Positions 11,853-23,540 of a DNA stretch of 64,000 nucleotides are shown one piece after another (position 1 is the first letter of the stretch; each line of letters starts with the position of its first letter). Under the pieces are notes generated by a model. The model saw nothing but the letters and a program-made list of their open reading frames with translations. It was not told where the DNA came from and made no database searches. The position numbers and the translations under genes are program-made. The stretch is from Patagioenas fasciata. Its lineage: Eukaryota; Chordata; Aves; Columbiformes; Columbidae. The stretch covers positions 62,001-126,000 of the forward strand of contig NW_027288575.1 in NCBI RefSeq assembly GCF_037038585.1, given 5' to 3'.

Positions 11853-12693
11853 GTTTCGCTGCATCGTTCATCCGTTCGAGCAGAAGCTGACCGTTTCAAC
11901 TGCAGTCATCATCATAGCCGTCACTTGGATTCTGGCCATCGCAATCACGTGTCCTTCTGCCGTCATGCTGCACGTACAAGAAGAGAAACATTTCAGGGTG
12001 ATCCTCGGCTACGGCAACGAAACCCGCCCCGTATACTGGTGCCGAGAGGACTGGCCTGACCCAGGAATGAGAAAGATCTACACAACAGTTCTCTTTGCGA
12101 ACATCTATCTGGCTCCCCTGTCGCTCACTGTTATCATGTACGCCAGGATAAGCATTGCTCTCTTCAACACTGCGATGCCCACGGTGGGAAAGCACAGCCA
12201 GGAGCGATGGCACAGCACGTCAAAGAAGAAACAAAGAGTAATCAAAATGCTCATTATTGTGGTTTTGCTTTTCACCCTCTCCTGGCTTCCCTTGTGGACT
12301 CTGATGATGCTTTCTGACTATGTCAACCTTTCAGATGTCCAGTCGCACTTCTTTCACATTTATATCTATCCCTTTGCTCACCGGCTGGCCTTTTTCAATA
12401 GCAGCGTCAACCCCATCATCTCCGGTTTCTTTAACGAAAACTCTCACCGGGGCTTTCAAGCCGCCTTTCAACTTCAGCTCTGCTCCCGGGAGGTGGCTCA
12501 CAGGGACACCTGTTCTCAGCAAGGCCACAGCAATGTCATTTTGTCAGCTGGCAACCCCCAGACACCCCAGGACCAAGCTTCTCAAAACCCTAAGGGAAAA
12601 GGGAAGACAGTTAGGAAAGGAAATTGGGTGAATAACCAGCAAGATTTGACAATGGAGGCTCTAGAAGACACCTGCAATGACGGGATTAAGTGA
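11853..12693 (+). pseudogene. NPFFR2-like: NPFFR2-like terminal exon, copy B
   Basis: Second copy of the NPFFR2-like last exon, with the same CAG acceptor ending at 11852 and the same phase-2 Arg codon. The frame is open to TGA. It keeps Cys in the TM4 stretch ITCPSAVM and Val in TM6, which fit the receptor family better than copy A. It shares the NPIIS change at the end of TM7 and the Arg in AHRLAFF. It differs from copy C at one visible residue (VQSHFF here, VQLHFF there). No upstream coding exon is present in the unit. Confidence 0.85.
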
Positions 12694-13695
12694 AACATGC
12701 TATGCACTACCAAAACGATGTAAGCCTAGCAGAGTTGGTTTGTTGTGTTGTGAAACTCACGCTCTGTCAGCCCCTTGACAGTGTTTCTTTTTTGAAGGAG
12801 ATACGCAACTTGCCCAGTATCTGAATGTGTGATGTGAGCAGAAAGCCAAATTCATCCTCCTGTGTTAGCAGCTTGAAGAAGGTGCAACCGCCCTGCAGTC
12901 AGTGATGACCCACTCTGCTCCCGAACTGGGCTGGAGCAGAGACGTGGCTAAAACGGGCGAGCGTAGGGAGGAGACTCAGCCCAGCAGGTACCACACGGAA
13001 CGTGAAACTCCGGGCAGCGCGCCTTCGTTTCAAGGGAGGAACACACACACAGAGCACAAAGGACGTTACTCTACCTGAGACACACACTGTCCTTAGCAGC
13101 TGCACAGCAACGTTGTCTCTGTGATTTGGAGTTCTGGTGGCAAATGATGGAGCTCCGTACGTCGCACCTTTCAAACCTGCACACAGAAAGACGCTTCACC
13201 CCACAGGTGACACCAGAAACTAGGAAGCCTCCAAAAAGAATTTACAACCCCACAGCCAAACCAGTTACACTCACCCCCACAACCAATCCTGCTCTACACA
13301 CATCTCCTTCTCCTTCAGACACCCTTCAACAGCCAGATCCACAGTCATCTCCCAATGGGTCATTCACTGCACTAAACGCAGCAGGGCGGGGGAGAGGGGG
13401 GGGGAACTAAAGGAAATTTTAAAAAAACCCTCCCTGACTGTGTTTTTTTCAGTGGCATTTCTTGGCGTTATTTTTGTCGGGCGTTGGAGGTAAAGGTTTA
13501 GCTTCCATTACCTGCTGGGCAGTCGTCACTGCATGCCCAGGTTCACGTACCCCTTGCTTTATGCAAAGCTGCTTCCATCAGCGACCCAGGAGTCTTCAGC
13601 ATCCTCCAGCGGCTGGTCCTTTCAATCCGCTCCGCCGGAGCGAACAGCTTCTGCTGTTTCCAAGCAATCGTGGGCCACCGACTGCAAAACGGATC

Positions 13696-13970
13696 CACTG
13701 AGGAAAGAAGCCGGATCGACAATGTTAGTGGTAGAAATATTTACATCTTTAAACGTTCTAAGGAGCCATCGAGGCAGGGATGTCGTTTTTACACAAATGG
13801 GGACGGACACTGACACACAGATACCTGGCCGCGAGCCCTGCGGGGCGAACAGCGCCTCTGCCCCCGGCCGTGCGCTGCAGTACCCGAGTTTCGCCACAGG
13901 GCGGCAGCACTGAGGCGCGCTGCGGCACGGCATTGGGGCGCCCGGGTGCAGCACCGCGCTTTGCCCACAG
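13696..13970. repeat. 275-bp direct repeat, first copy in unit B
   Basis: Unit B counterpart of 5133-5407, with the same borders and a handful of substitutions. Confidence 0.85.
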
Positions 13971-15063
13971 GACGGCAGCACTGAGACCGCCGCGGCAGCC
14001 CGGGCCGAGCGGCTGTGCCGCGTTTCGCGGGAATCCCGCAGAAAAATAAACAAAAAACAAACACAACAAAACAAAAACGCACACAGAGAGCCGCGGCACG
14101 AAAGCCACGCGTACAGGACACAGAACCCGCTGGGCCTCACCCCGAGCTCCCACCGAAGCGGCGCCCCACTCGCCACACCACCAAGCCTGCAACCGCACCT
14201 TAGCTCTGGTTTTCTGCATCCCCCCCCACAGCGGAAAAAACCCTCCTATCTTGCATTGCTCTTTGGCATTACAACTGCACAGGTGTGAACTCATCAAAGT
14301 AAAGCAGCCATCTCACAGACACACACTCAGAACTCGACTAGGCTGGGGTTTTTCTTTGTGTTACACAAACGGACTCTCACTCCTCTAAGGAAACAAATTC
14401 ATTCTTAAGCATAGCCTCTCCCTGGGGGAAAAAAATGCCCACTCCGAGCTCCCAAACACTAGGGAGCTGTGGGGAAACCAGTGAAAGCCAAAACCAACAG
14501 CAGCAACGTCAAGTGGAATTTGGCTTAAATTCTGATCATGCACTTAAAAGCCTCTCTCTGTCCTACCAATGGCTGGTCATTCTTTGGAAGGACAAACTTT
14601 CTTACCTGAACATCCTAAATTGAAGACTCCACGGAACAGAACGGAGATTGAGCCACAGGACAACGGTGCCATTGATTTACACTAATGGGGAAAAAAACAC
14701 CCTAGAAGTCAAACCCAAATTTACTTATTACTTCCCATCACATTTCATCCCTTACATTTCAACTGGCAGCAAGGTGTTCAAAAATTAACTATGCCCATGC
14801 CACTTACCACTTAGATTAAACTCTACATATAAATCTTAAAGGCTATTTCCAGCGTGCCCATAAATTCATGTGAACAAAGACAAGGGCAACGCTCGACCCT
14901 AAGGAGGGAAAGAGGCGGCTGTTCCTCTATGGCAGATCAAACTGCCTTCTTTTACCTGCAACACGTGGAACTGCCGCGGGACCCGTTCGCCAACGGGGTG
15001 TGCGTTCTTAACTAAAACTGGTCACCAGCTTCTCCGCAGAGGCACTGAATTTGCCTCCTCTTT

Positions 15064-15107
15064 TTTTTTTTTTTTTTTCCCCCACGTGGGGAAAAAAAAA
15101 AAAAAAA
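15064..15107. repeat. Poly-T / CACGTG / poly-A palindrome, unit B
   Basis: Inverted repeat of about 22 bp per arm with one mismatch, made of T-run, CCCCCACGTGGGG and A-run, centred between 15085 and 15086. Run lengths differ from units A and C while the centre is kept. Confidence 0.85.
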
Positions 15108-15499
15108 CAACAACACAAAAAACACACACACCAAAAAAAGACAAAGGAATGATCTCTTCCAGGCCGTTTCTCTAAACCGTCAAGTCATTAGAAAATTGCA
15201 CATGTCTTCTCCAAGCAGAATGAGCCTGTGATTCCATACAAAAGGAGGGCAAGGAGCAGGTCAGCTTGTCAGAGAAAGATAGGGACAGGGAGCAAGACAA
15301 GGTGACACAGAGAGAGGGAGAGAGAGGCAAAAGGGACGGAGAGGCAGGGCAAGGGGAAGGAGAGGCCAAAATGAGCGCTCCGCAGCCTCCCCTCCCTCGC
15401 CTCGACCCCCGTTTCCCCCTTAACTCCCGGTGCCCGCCCCGAGACACCACGGACGCGCTTGCCAGGGAGGCAGCTGTTCAAACAGGATTGAGTCGGTGC

Positions 15500-15868
15500 G
15501 CTCTGATTGGCTGCTTTTCACCCCAGCGCGCCGTCCTCCTATTGGATGCTCCTTCCCGCGCTCCGCGCCCAGGTGCCCGCCACACGGTCAGACCTGACTG
15601 AGGACTGCGCAATTTAGGCATGCGCAGTACTGAGGCCTCAACGCCCGCCCCTCTGGCAATCTGATTGGCTGCCTGCGCACATCAATTGCCATTCTCCCCG
15701 CCTATCAGCGCTCCGCCCCTCCAGCCCTCCCGAGCGATCTGATTGGCCCGCTCTGCATCCTCACTCGCCTTCTCGCCACCCTGCCGGGACCCCCACGCCC
15801 TTTGCCCGCGCGGCTTCCAACAGCCGCCTTTAAAAGGAAACAACAAACCGCGCTCCTTTGCTTGACAC
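15500..15868. promoter_or_regulatory. CCAAT-rich CpG promoter-like block, unit B
   Basis: Same block as in unit A, with ATTGG boxes from 15506 onward, a GCATGCGCAG half site and the TTTAAAAGG element before the second 275-bp repeat. Confidence 0.55.
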
Positions 15869-16140
15869 TGAGGAAAGAAGCCGGATCGACAATGTTAGTG
15901 GTAGCAATATTTACATCTTTAAACGTTCTAAGGAGCCACCGAGGCAGGGATGTCGTTTTTACACAAATGGGGACGGACACTGACACACAGATACCTGGCC
16001 GCGAGCCCTGCGGGGCGAACAGCGCCTCTGCCCCCGGCCGTGCGCTGCAGTACCCGAGTTTCGCCACAGGGCGGCAGCACTGAGGCGCGCTGCGGCACGG
16101 CATTGGGGCGCCCGGGTGCAGCACCGCGCTTTGCGCACAG
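15866..16140. repeat. 275-bp direct repeat, second copy in unit B
   Basis: Unit B counterpart of 7306-7580, again immediately after the CCAAT-rich block. Confidence 0.85.
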
Positions 16141-19100
16141 CCTTTCCTTCCTTGTCCAATTTATACAATGGCCTCTGCTCACAAGATTTCATCAAGGTTG
16201 CTCTATTCACATTATCACCAGGTGGTTCCTCAATCTCTTTCCTGTGAGCTAAAATACACCCGAACGGGCTCTTTTTCAGAATACCGCTACTACGCCGTCC
16301 TCCCATTACGCGTCACACGGAACGACACGGCTCATCTTGTAACAAATACGAGCAAATAACTATTAACACCTACAGCAGTACTCCACAGATAATACTCAAA
16401 CCTACCCACGACACACCGCCCTCACAAGTTGTACTCCAAGTTTATCCCACCGTCTCCAAAACAAAACAATTCCGGTACCCAGCTCAAATCTCTCTAACAC
16501 TCAGCACCGCAATTAGGACACTCTGCAACACAGATGGCTCCACAACGCTCACACTCCTTGCAAGTTAAAGCCACAGCAGCTCCTGCTGTAGTTTTCGGTG
16601 TTCAAGTGCATAGTCAGAACCAAGGCACATCCAAGAATTAAACCGAACTACAGTACACTTCACGGCTACATACAGAGCCAGCTTTGCACCACAACGGAGC
16701 ACGGGAACAACCAACACCAAAAGCTGGCCGCACAAACAACTCCACAGCAACTACTGTATACCTCTAAGGTGCTCGCAACCCCGTCCACGCTATCCTGCCG
16801 AAATTCCGTACCACGACTTACGGACAGTTCGCGAGCACGTGACCGGTCCCAAATTTCAGAGAAGAAACACTTCTCACCAGAGGTCCTCGTCCGTCCCCGC
16901 GGCGATCCGACCGAGACGAGGAGTCTCTCCAGAGACATCCCCGGGGTGCGCCAAGAGAGTCCTCGGCTCCACGGGCCCTGCGGCCGGACAGAGCGGGTCC
17001 TCCGGCTGGCTCACCGGCTGCAACGGGGAAAGAAACGGGACGGCAGAGTCAGCAGCACTGCTAAGCCACGTTCTTTATTTCATTTGACGATGTTAGTTAT
17101 AATCGTTTAGTTTCTCGCTGACAATACATCTGTTAATTATTAGTCAAATATAAACTAAGCTCTCAGCTTCTAAACAACGTGTTACTTAATCTTCCATCTC
17201 CCTCTTGTCGTGCAGACAGATCTAAAAGGTGAAAAATATCCCCTCATCGTGCAGGCGGTCAGAAAGCATTTACCTCATGTCAACTGGTTAATGACGGGTA
17301 CACCTTCTATAAATTCATCGCAGTATACGTTAACTTGGCAGCTTCTCTTCAAAAGCGAGAAGAGAGAAAAGGGACAGGGCTCTGAAAAAACAAGGCAGAG
17401 ATCAAAGCAGCGGCGGGGACAGAGGAAAAGAGGCCGGAAGAGCACCAGGAACAGGGCACAGAAAGAAACAAATCGGCGCGGCGGCAGCGGCGCGGAGACG
17501 GAGGAAAAAAACCCGGCACGGTCAACGGGACAGAGAGGAACGCGACCACGGGCAGGGAGCGGGACACGGGGACACGGCGAGGAACCACGGGACGCGGAGA
17601 GATACCAAAAAGTCGGCAAAAAAGACTCTCTAACGCTGTTCTGAAAGTGTTAAACGGCGGGCAATTTCAATACAGCGCACCGCACGCTCAGAGGATGGCC
17701 CCTGTATTTGAGCGTACGTGTGATTCACGCTTCTTGGTATTCTTTACATACACCTATTGCATATTCATTTGCTTCTACCACTTAGTTAGTGCATTAAACA
17801 GAAGTTCTTTCCATAACCCCACCCTTCGCTGGCAGTCCATCTCTGGTATGCCAGTGTCCATCAAGGGTCTCCAGCGGTCCCCGGTGCCCCTGCAGCCCGG
17901 TGCCCCCTGCCCCGGTGTCGGCTCCTCGACCTCATTTCTTGAGCACGCCCGCTGTCATTTTGTGCTGCTACTCAAGTAGCTCCTTCTCCATTTAGTGGAA
18001 CGTCCCATTTTCCCAGCCTGCGAGCCAAGGACATCCCGCTTTGCCCCACCTCCAGTCCCTACAGAGCTAGTGTTTCTCTGTTAGGTTTCTGTTCCGTTAG
18101 GCCTGGTCTTGCTGCCTTATGCCAAGGGCTTTCTACAAGATTTTTGTTCCTCCTATCAACGGGAAGCAAGAGAGAGGGCAACAGGCAAAAACGATGGCAG
18201 AGCGAGAGACCGCGGGGAACACAGGGGCTTGGAGGAAGAAAGAGAGGAATGAGGAGCCCTGCGGAGAGACAGAGGACAGGAAAAAAGAAAATAAAAAGAG
18301 AGAAAAAAAAACGGGGCGGCACAAAGGCTCAGAACGTGAACGAGGACGGGAACAGTGCCGTACGGAAGAAAGCCGGCAACGCCGAGCACGACAAAGGCAC
18401 AGAGAGAGAGACGGCGAAGGGAGGGAGGAAGGAAAGAGACAGAGCAGCACATACAGACACAGAGAGGAAACTAATGGCAGGGAAAAGAACGGGCCAGAGA
18501 AAGCGTGGGGAAAAAGGAGACGGAGGGGCAGGGAGGCACCAGGACACACAAGCCGGGGACGAGGCCCCGAGGGCCAGGGACTCACAGCGGCTCTCGCTTT
18601 CGGTGGCTGCCAGGAGGCTTCTAACAGCTCAGACGCTCCCGTCTCCTTCTCTCCTCCCTTCCTCTCCGGTAACTCGGGGCGCTCGGCCGTCCTCAGCCTA
18701 GGAGAACACGGTGGGGTGTCAGGGCTCCTACGAGACGAGGCTTCGGGGACATAGAGCCTCGCTGGCTCGCTCGCCAGGCAGCTGTTCCGCTCCAGGATAC
18801 GCGCACGGACCCTGCCGCGCACGTTGGCCCCCGGCCCGCCGCACGCCGCGCAGAGGGAGCCTTCGCCACCCGGAGAGAGGGGCTCGCTCTCTCGCCCGCC
18901 GCAGGAAGCGGACGTCGGGCCCACAGCCCCGCATTGCTTCAGGATCTTTCCAGATCTACAGATTTTGACATATTTACAATTACATAGGTTTAGACGGAGA
19001 TATCTATTTGCACTTATTAAAAAAATACGTACACGGGTATGAGTGAATACATAGAGATGATATTTAATATCCCTTTAGATTATGTAACGCACAGTCATTA

Positions 19101-19306
19101 CAGGTAGCTCTACCTACTCACACTTTTCTCTATTTTAAATTGCTTTCTATATAATTTTTTCTCATTTTAAAAAGTCCTTCATTTTTTAATTTACATATAG
19201 ACAAGATATTGGTATTTTTAAAACCATCAACAGGAATTTTTTACATTCTAAAAATCCTTTATATAATAGAGTAGAAAAGGGCGTTGATATAAAAGCATTT
19301 GATAGA

Positions 19307-19311
19307 CACGT
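19307..19311. repeat. Left target-site duplication (CACGT)
   Basis: CACGT directly precedes the TG that begins the left LTR and recurs after the right LTR at 26252-26256. The empty site is present once in unit A (2179-2183) and once in unit B (10739-10743), inside a CACGTG. Confidence 0.93.
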
Positions 19312-19984
19312 TGTCGAGGGTTAGGATTGCGGGGTGACAATCAAACCCTGGCAGATGTATTGTTAACCCCCTCTCCCCCCCACTTCCCCCTTTTGCCCCT
19401 CCCTCTCCCCCCTTCCCACTCAGGACAGGCGATCGGGAGGGAAAGAAGGACAGAGAGAAGAGAGTTGGAAAAGTTAAAGATGTTTTACTAATGCTACTAA
19501 TAAGAATAGAGAAAATAATACAAAATATACAAAACCAATCTTGTAAGTCTCAGCAACTTCAGAGCCAGCACCCAAAGTCCTGGATTAGACTCTGTAGCCA
19601 ACCGGAGCTGGATTCAGTCTCTCACTAGGCCTCAGTTCGCAGGGACGACCAGCAAGGTCCTCTCCTAATGTCAGCCATGAGGAAAAAAAAAAGGGAAAGA
19701 GAGCAAAAGGGAAAAGGGCCGAGATCCTCGTGATCTCCCACTTTTATATGAAGTATTCACGTGAATGGAATGTTATACACCGTTGGTCAGTCTCTCGATC
19801 ACCAGTTTCTCGTTGCCCCTCTCGCGAGATGTCCATCCGTGCTTATCAATAAGTTTGCATTCCATTGCTAGGTTTAACCAAAACATGTGTCGGGTTCTCC
19901 AGGAAAATGCAGCTAATATGAAGGCTTTAGCTGACAGGCAAAAATTCGCTAAAAGAGAAACTTGTTTTTAACAAAACCAGGACA
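19312..19984 (-). repeat. 3' LTR of the ERV
   Basis: 673 bp with TG...CA ends. Read on the minus strand it starts TGTCCTGG and ends CCTCGACA. It holds a TATA-like CATATAAAAG (19741-19750 reversed) about 235 bp from its upstream end. A possible polyadenylation variant AGTAAA lies further downstream; no canonical AATAAA was seen. No difference from the other LTR was found by eye. Confidence 0.95.
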
Positions 19985-19995
19985 TTCCACCCCTT
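19985..19995 (-). other. Polypurine tract (plus-strand primer)
   Basis: Read on the minus strand the sequence AAGGGGTGGAA immediately precedes the TG of the 3' LTR, as expected for the RNase H-resistant primer of plus-strand DNA synthesis. Confidence 0.85.
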
Positions 19996-20345
19996 ATAAT
20001 ATGACATTCACTGAATACTTAAACCTTATCAATACAATCTATCAATACAATCTAATTAATCACTACTACTATATATATATATATATGTACATATATACAC
20101 AGGAGTAATTAATCAGTGGACCATCCTTTGAAAAGTTCATTAAGTTCATTTTGTCACAACAGTCTCCCAGGGCAGGGAAAATGGTACTAGTGCATCTCAT
20201 GACCCCTGTTTGTGGGTTAAGGACACCAACTTCGAAGAAGGTGTCGGGCGCCACTCGAAGAAGCCAGCGCTGGTTTCATCACCATTGTCTTGATCTGAAA
20301 GACACTTATTAAACATTGTTAGTACGGCAATTCACATCATACAGT
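19996..20345 (-). other. Noncoding gap between pol and polypurine tract, no env
   Basis: About 350 bp where env would normally lie. It contains an (AT)n run near 20070-20090 and no frame longer than about 60 codons. A TGGCGCCCGACAC string on the minus strand (20241-20253) matches the first ten bases of a tRNA-Lys3 primer site, but it is not next to an LTR. Confidence 0.7.
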
Positions 20346-23300
20346 TCAGCATTGCATATTTTCACCTAAAATCAAATCCCCTTGAGGTACACACCGAACT
20401 TCTCCATCCTTAAGCATCACCCACCAGGTGCTGCCAGGTCCCTGGGCAAAAACAATCCCACGAATAGGTTTGCCTTTGCCTGAGGCAGGAGTAACCCAGA
20501 CTGCCTTTCCTAAGATATTTTTCATGTGTACTACAGGGACTTTATCTCCTTCTACAGTCCGTAGAATTTCTGATTGGGCAGGCCCGGCTCGATTGGTTGA
20601 TCCCCTAGTGTTGACCAACCAAGTGGCTTTTGCTAAATGTGAATCCCAGTTTTTAAAGGTTCCACCACCAAGTGCCTTTAGTGTAGTTTTTAACAAACCA
20701 TTGTACCTTTCAATTTTCCCAGAGGCTGGTGCATGATATGGAATATGATATACCCACTCAATACCATGTTCTTTGGCCCAATTGTCTATAATACTGTTTT
20801 TGAAATGAGTACCATTGTCTGATTCAATTCTTTCTGGCGTACCGTGCCGCCAGAGGACTTGCTTCTCAAGGCCCAAGATAGTATTTCGGGCTGTAGCATG
20901 AGGTACGGCATATGTTTCCAACCATCCAGTGGTTGCTTCCACCATTGTAAGTACATAGCGCTTACCTTGACGTGTTTGTGGAAGTGTAATATAATCAATC
21001 TGCCAAGCTTCTCCATACTTATACTTTAACCATCGCCCCCCATACCATACAGGTTTTAACCGTTTTGCTTGTTTGATTTCGGCGCAAGTTTCACATTCAT
21101 GAATAACCTGTGAAATAGTGTCCATAGTTAAATCCACCCCTCGATCACGAGCCCATTTGTATGTTGCATCTCTACCTTGATGCCCTGAAGCATCATGGGC
21201 CCACCGAGCTAGGAAAAGTTCACCTTTATGTTGCCAATCCAAGTCCACCTCAGCTACTTTGATCTTAGCAGCTTGATCTGCTTGTTGGTTGTTTAGATGT
21301 TCCTCGGTGGCTCGACTTTTAGGCACATGAGCATCTACATGACGAACTTTCACAGGCAGGCTCTCTAGCCGAGCAGCAATGTCTTGCCACAGTGTGGCAG
21401 CCCAAATGGGTTTACCTCTGCGTTGCCAGTTGCTTTTCTTCCATTGCTGTAGCCACCCCCACAAGGCATTTGCTACCATCCATGAGTCAGTATAGAGATA
21501 AAGTATTGGCCACTTCTCTCGTTCAGCAATGTCCAAAGCCAGCTGGATGGCTTTCACTGCTGCAAACTGACTGGATTCACCTTGTCCTTCAGTGGCTTCT
21601 GTAACTTGTCGTGTGGGACTCCACACAGCAGCTTTCCACCTTCGATGTTTTCCTACAAGACGACAGGATCCATCTGTGAACAGTGCATACTGCTTATCAG
21701 TCTCTGAAAGCGTATTATATGGTGGTGCTTCTTCAGCACGTTTTACTTCCTCCTCATCTGGAGACATCCCAAAATCTTTGCTTTCTGGCCAGTCTGTAAT
21801 CACTTCTAATATCCCTGGACGGTTGGGACTTCCAATTCGAGCTCGTTGCGTGATCAGTGCAATCCATTTACTCCATGTAACTTCGGTTGCATGATGTGGA
21901 GAGGGAACCGTCCCTTTGAACATCCAGCTCAGCACCGGCAGTCGAGGTGCCAGGAGGAGCTGTGCTTCAGTGCCGATCACTTCTGAAGCAGCTCGAACTC
22001 CTTCATATGCTGCTAGTATCTCCTTTTCAGTTGGAGTATAGTTGGCCTCAGATCCTTTGTATCCTCGACTCCAAAAACCTAAGGGTCGACCTCGGGTTTC
22101 TCCTGGTGCTTTCTGCCAGAGGCTCCAGGTAAGTCCATTATCTCCGGCTGCGGTGTAAAGCACATTTTTAACATCTAGTCCAGTTCGGACTGGTCCAAGG
22201 GCCACCGCATGAGTTATCTCACGCTTAATTTGTTCAAAGGCTTGTCGTTGTTCAGGGCCCCACTCAAATTGGTTCTTTTTACGAGCCACTCGATAGAGAG
22301 GGCTCACAATGTGGCTGTAGTCAGGAATATGCATTCTCCAAAAACCTACAACGCCCAAGAAAGTCTGTGTCTCCTTCTTATTAGTAGGTGGAGACATTGC
22401 TGCAATTTTGTTGATCACATCCATTGGGATCTGACGACGGCCATCTTGCCATTTTATTCCTAAAAACTGGATCTCTCGTGCAGGTCCCTTGACCTTACTT
22501 CGTTTTATGGCAAAACCAGCATCCAAAAGAATATGAATTATTCTCTCACCTTTCTCGAAGACTTCTTTCGCTGTGTTGCCCCATACGATGATGTCATCAA
22601 TATATTGCAAGTGTTCTGGAGCTTCACCTTGCTCCAGCGTGGTCTGGATCAGTCCATGGCAGATGGTAGGACTGTGTTTCCACCCCTGGGGCAAGCGATT
22701 CCATGTGTACTGGATGCCCCTCCAGGTGAAAGCAAACTGCGGCCTGCACTCTGCTGCTACAGGAATAGAGAAAAATGCATTAGCAATGTCAATTGTAGCA
22801 TACCACTTGGCTGCCTTTGACTCCAGTTCAAATTGCAGTTCTAGCATGTCAGGCACAGCAGCACTCAGTGGTGGTGTAACTTCATTCAGGCCACGATAGT
22901 CTACAGTTAGTCTCCACTCATCACTAGACTTACGCACTGGCCAGATTGGGCTGTTAAAAGGTGAGCGAGTCTTACTGATCACACCCTGGCTTTCCAATTG
23001 ACGGATCAGCTTCTGGATAGGAATCAAAGAGTCTCGATTGGTGCGATATTGCCGGCGATGCACCGTCGTGGTAGCAACTGGCACCTGCTGATCGTCAACC
23101 ATCAGCAGTCCTACAACAGAAGGGTCATCTGAAAGACCAGGCAAATCAGACAGCTGTTCAATTTTCTCAGTGTCCACAGCTGCTATACCAAATGCCCACC
23201 TATACCCTTTTGGGTCCTTAAAATACCCTCTCCTGAGGTAGTCTATACCAAGGATGCACGGAGCATCTGGACCAGTCACAATGGGATGCTTTTGCCAGTT

Positions 23301-23537
23301 TTTTCCAGTTAGGCTCATTTCAGCCTCTACAACAGTCAGTTCCTGGGATCCCCCAGTCACTCCAACAATATTGATGGATTGTGTTCCTTTATAATTAGAA
23401 GGAATTATTGTGCACTGAGCACCAGTGTCCACTAAAGCTTTGTACTCCTGGGGTTGTGTTGTACCAGGCCATAGTATTTGTACAGTCCAATAAACTCTGT
23501 TATCCCTTTCCTCCACCTGGTTGGAGGCAGGGCACCT
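20346..23537 (-). CDS. pol: ERV Pro-Pol (protease, RT, RNase H, integrase)
   Basis: Continuous frame that follows the gag amber codon directly and ends at TGA (20346-20348). Numbering from a GTG at 23516: retropepsin with LVDTGAQ (Asp30) and ILGIDYL; reverse transcriptase with the first catalytic Asp in TIDIANAFF (about 243), LPQGW (275-279) and YIDDI (305-309); RNase H with FTDGS (613-617), a Glu near 647, YTDS (675-678) and a final Asp near 747; integrase with an HHCC zinc site (His774, His779, Cys808, Cys811) and the DD35E triad Asp841, Asp900, Glu936. All catalytic residues appear present. No dUTPase domain was recognised. It has no ATG near its start, so expression as a Gag-Pol product by UAG readthrough is the simplest reading. 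Distances and same-frame placement are seen directly; activity is inferred. Confidence 0.93.
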   Translation of the reverse strand, partial: RCPASNQVEERDNRVYWTVQILWPGTTQPQEYKALVDTGAQCTIIPSNYKGTQSINIVGVTGGSQELTVVEAEMSLTGKNWQKHPIVTGPDAPCILGIDYLRRGYFKDPKGYRWAFGIAAVDTEKIEQLSDLPGLSDDPSVVGLLMVDDQQVPVATTTVHRRQYRTNRDSLIPIQKLIRQLESQGVISKTRSPFNSPIWPVRKSSDEWRLTVDYRGLNEVTPPLSAAVPDMLELQFELESKAAKWYATIDIANAFFSIPVAAECRPQFAFTWRGIQYTWNRLPQGWKHSPTICHGLIQTTLEQGEAPEHLQYIDDIIVWGNTAKEVFEKGERIIHILLDAGFAIKRSKVKGPAREIQFLGIKWQDGRRQIPMDVINKIAAMSPPTNKKETQTFLGVVGFWRMHIPDYSHIVSPLYRVARKKNQFEWGPEQRQAFEQIKREITHAVALGPVRTGLDVKNVLYTAAGDNGLTWSLWQKAPGETRGRPLGFWSRGYKGSEANYTPTEKEILAAYEGVRAASEVIGTEAQLLLAPRLPVLSWMFKGTVPSPHHATEVTWSKWIALITQRARIGSPNRPGILEVITDWPESKDFGMSPDEEEVKRAEEAPPYNTLSETDKQYALFTDGSCRLVGKHRRWKAAVWSPTRQVTEATEGQGESSQFAAVKAIQLALDIAEREKWPILYLYTDSWMVANALWGWLQQWKKSNWQRRGKPIWAATLWQDIAARLESLPVKVRHVDAHVPKSRATEEHLNNQQADQAAKIKVAEVDLDWQHKGELFLARWAHDASGHQGRDATYKWARDRGVDLTMDTISQVIHECETCAEIKQAKRLKPVWYGGRWLKYKYGEAWQIDYITLPQTRQGKRYVLTMVEATTGWLETYAVPHATARNTILGLEKQVLWRHGTPERIESDNGTHFKNSIIDNWAKEHGIEWVYHIPYHAPASGKIERYNGLLKTTLKALGGGTFKNWDSHLAKATWLVNTRGSTNRAGPAQSEILRTVEGDKVPVVHMKNILGKAVWVTPASGKGKPIRGIVFAQGPGSTWWVMLKDGEVRCVPQGDLILGENMQC

Positions 23538-23540
23538 CTA
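23538..23540 (-). other. In-frame UAG between gag and pro-pol
   Basis: The stop codon ending gag is TAG, and the sequence stays open in the same frame into protease. Gag and pol codon positions share the same phase over 5 kb. In gammaretroviruses gag and pol are joined by readthrough of such an amber codon; whether a stimulatory RNA structure follows here cannot be judged by eye. Confidence 0.85.

Larger units (their letters stand above)
8568..17137. repeat. Tandem array unit B (8,570 bp)
   Basis: Near-identical repeat of unit A in the same order and orientation, with scattered substitutions and short indels in G-runs and A-runs. It keeps the uninterrupted target sequence (CACGT at 10739-10743) where unit C carries a retrovirus. 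It is closer to unit C than to unit A: in the receptor exon B and C differ at one visible position while A differs from B at about ten. Confidence 0.95.

Noticed and set aside
20069-20254. Small minus-strand frame in the ERV env position
   Set aside because: About 60 codons, starts with GTG and ends in an (AT)n repeat; no envelope features.
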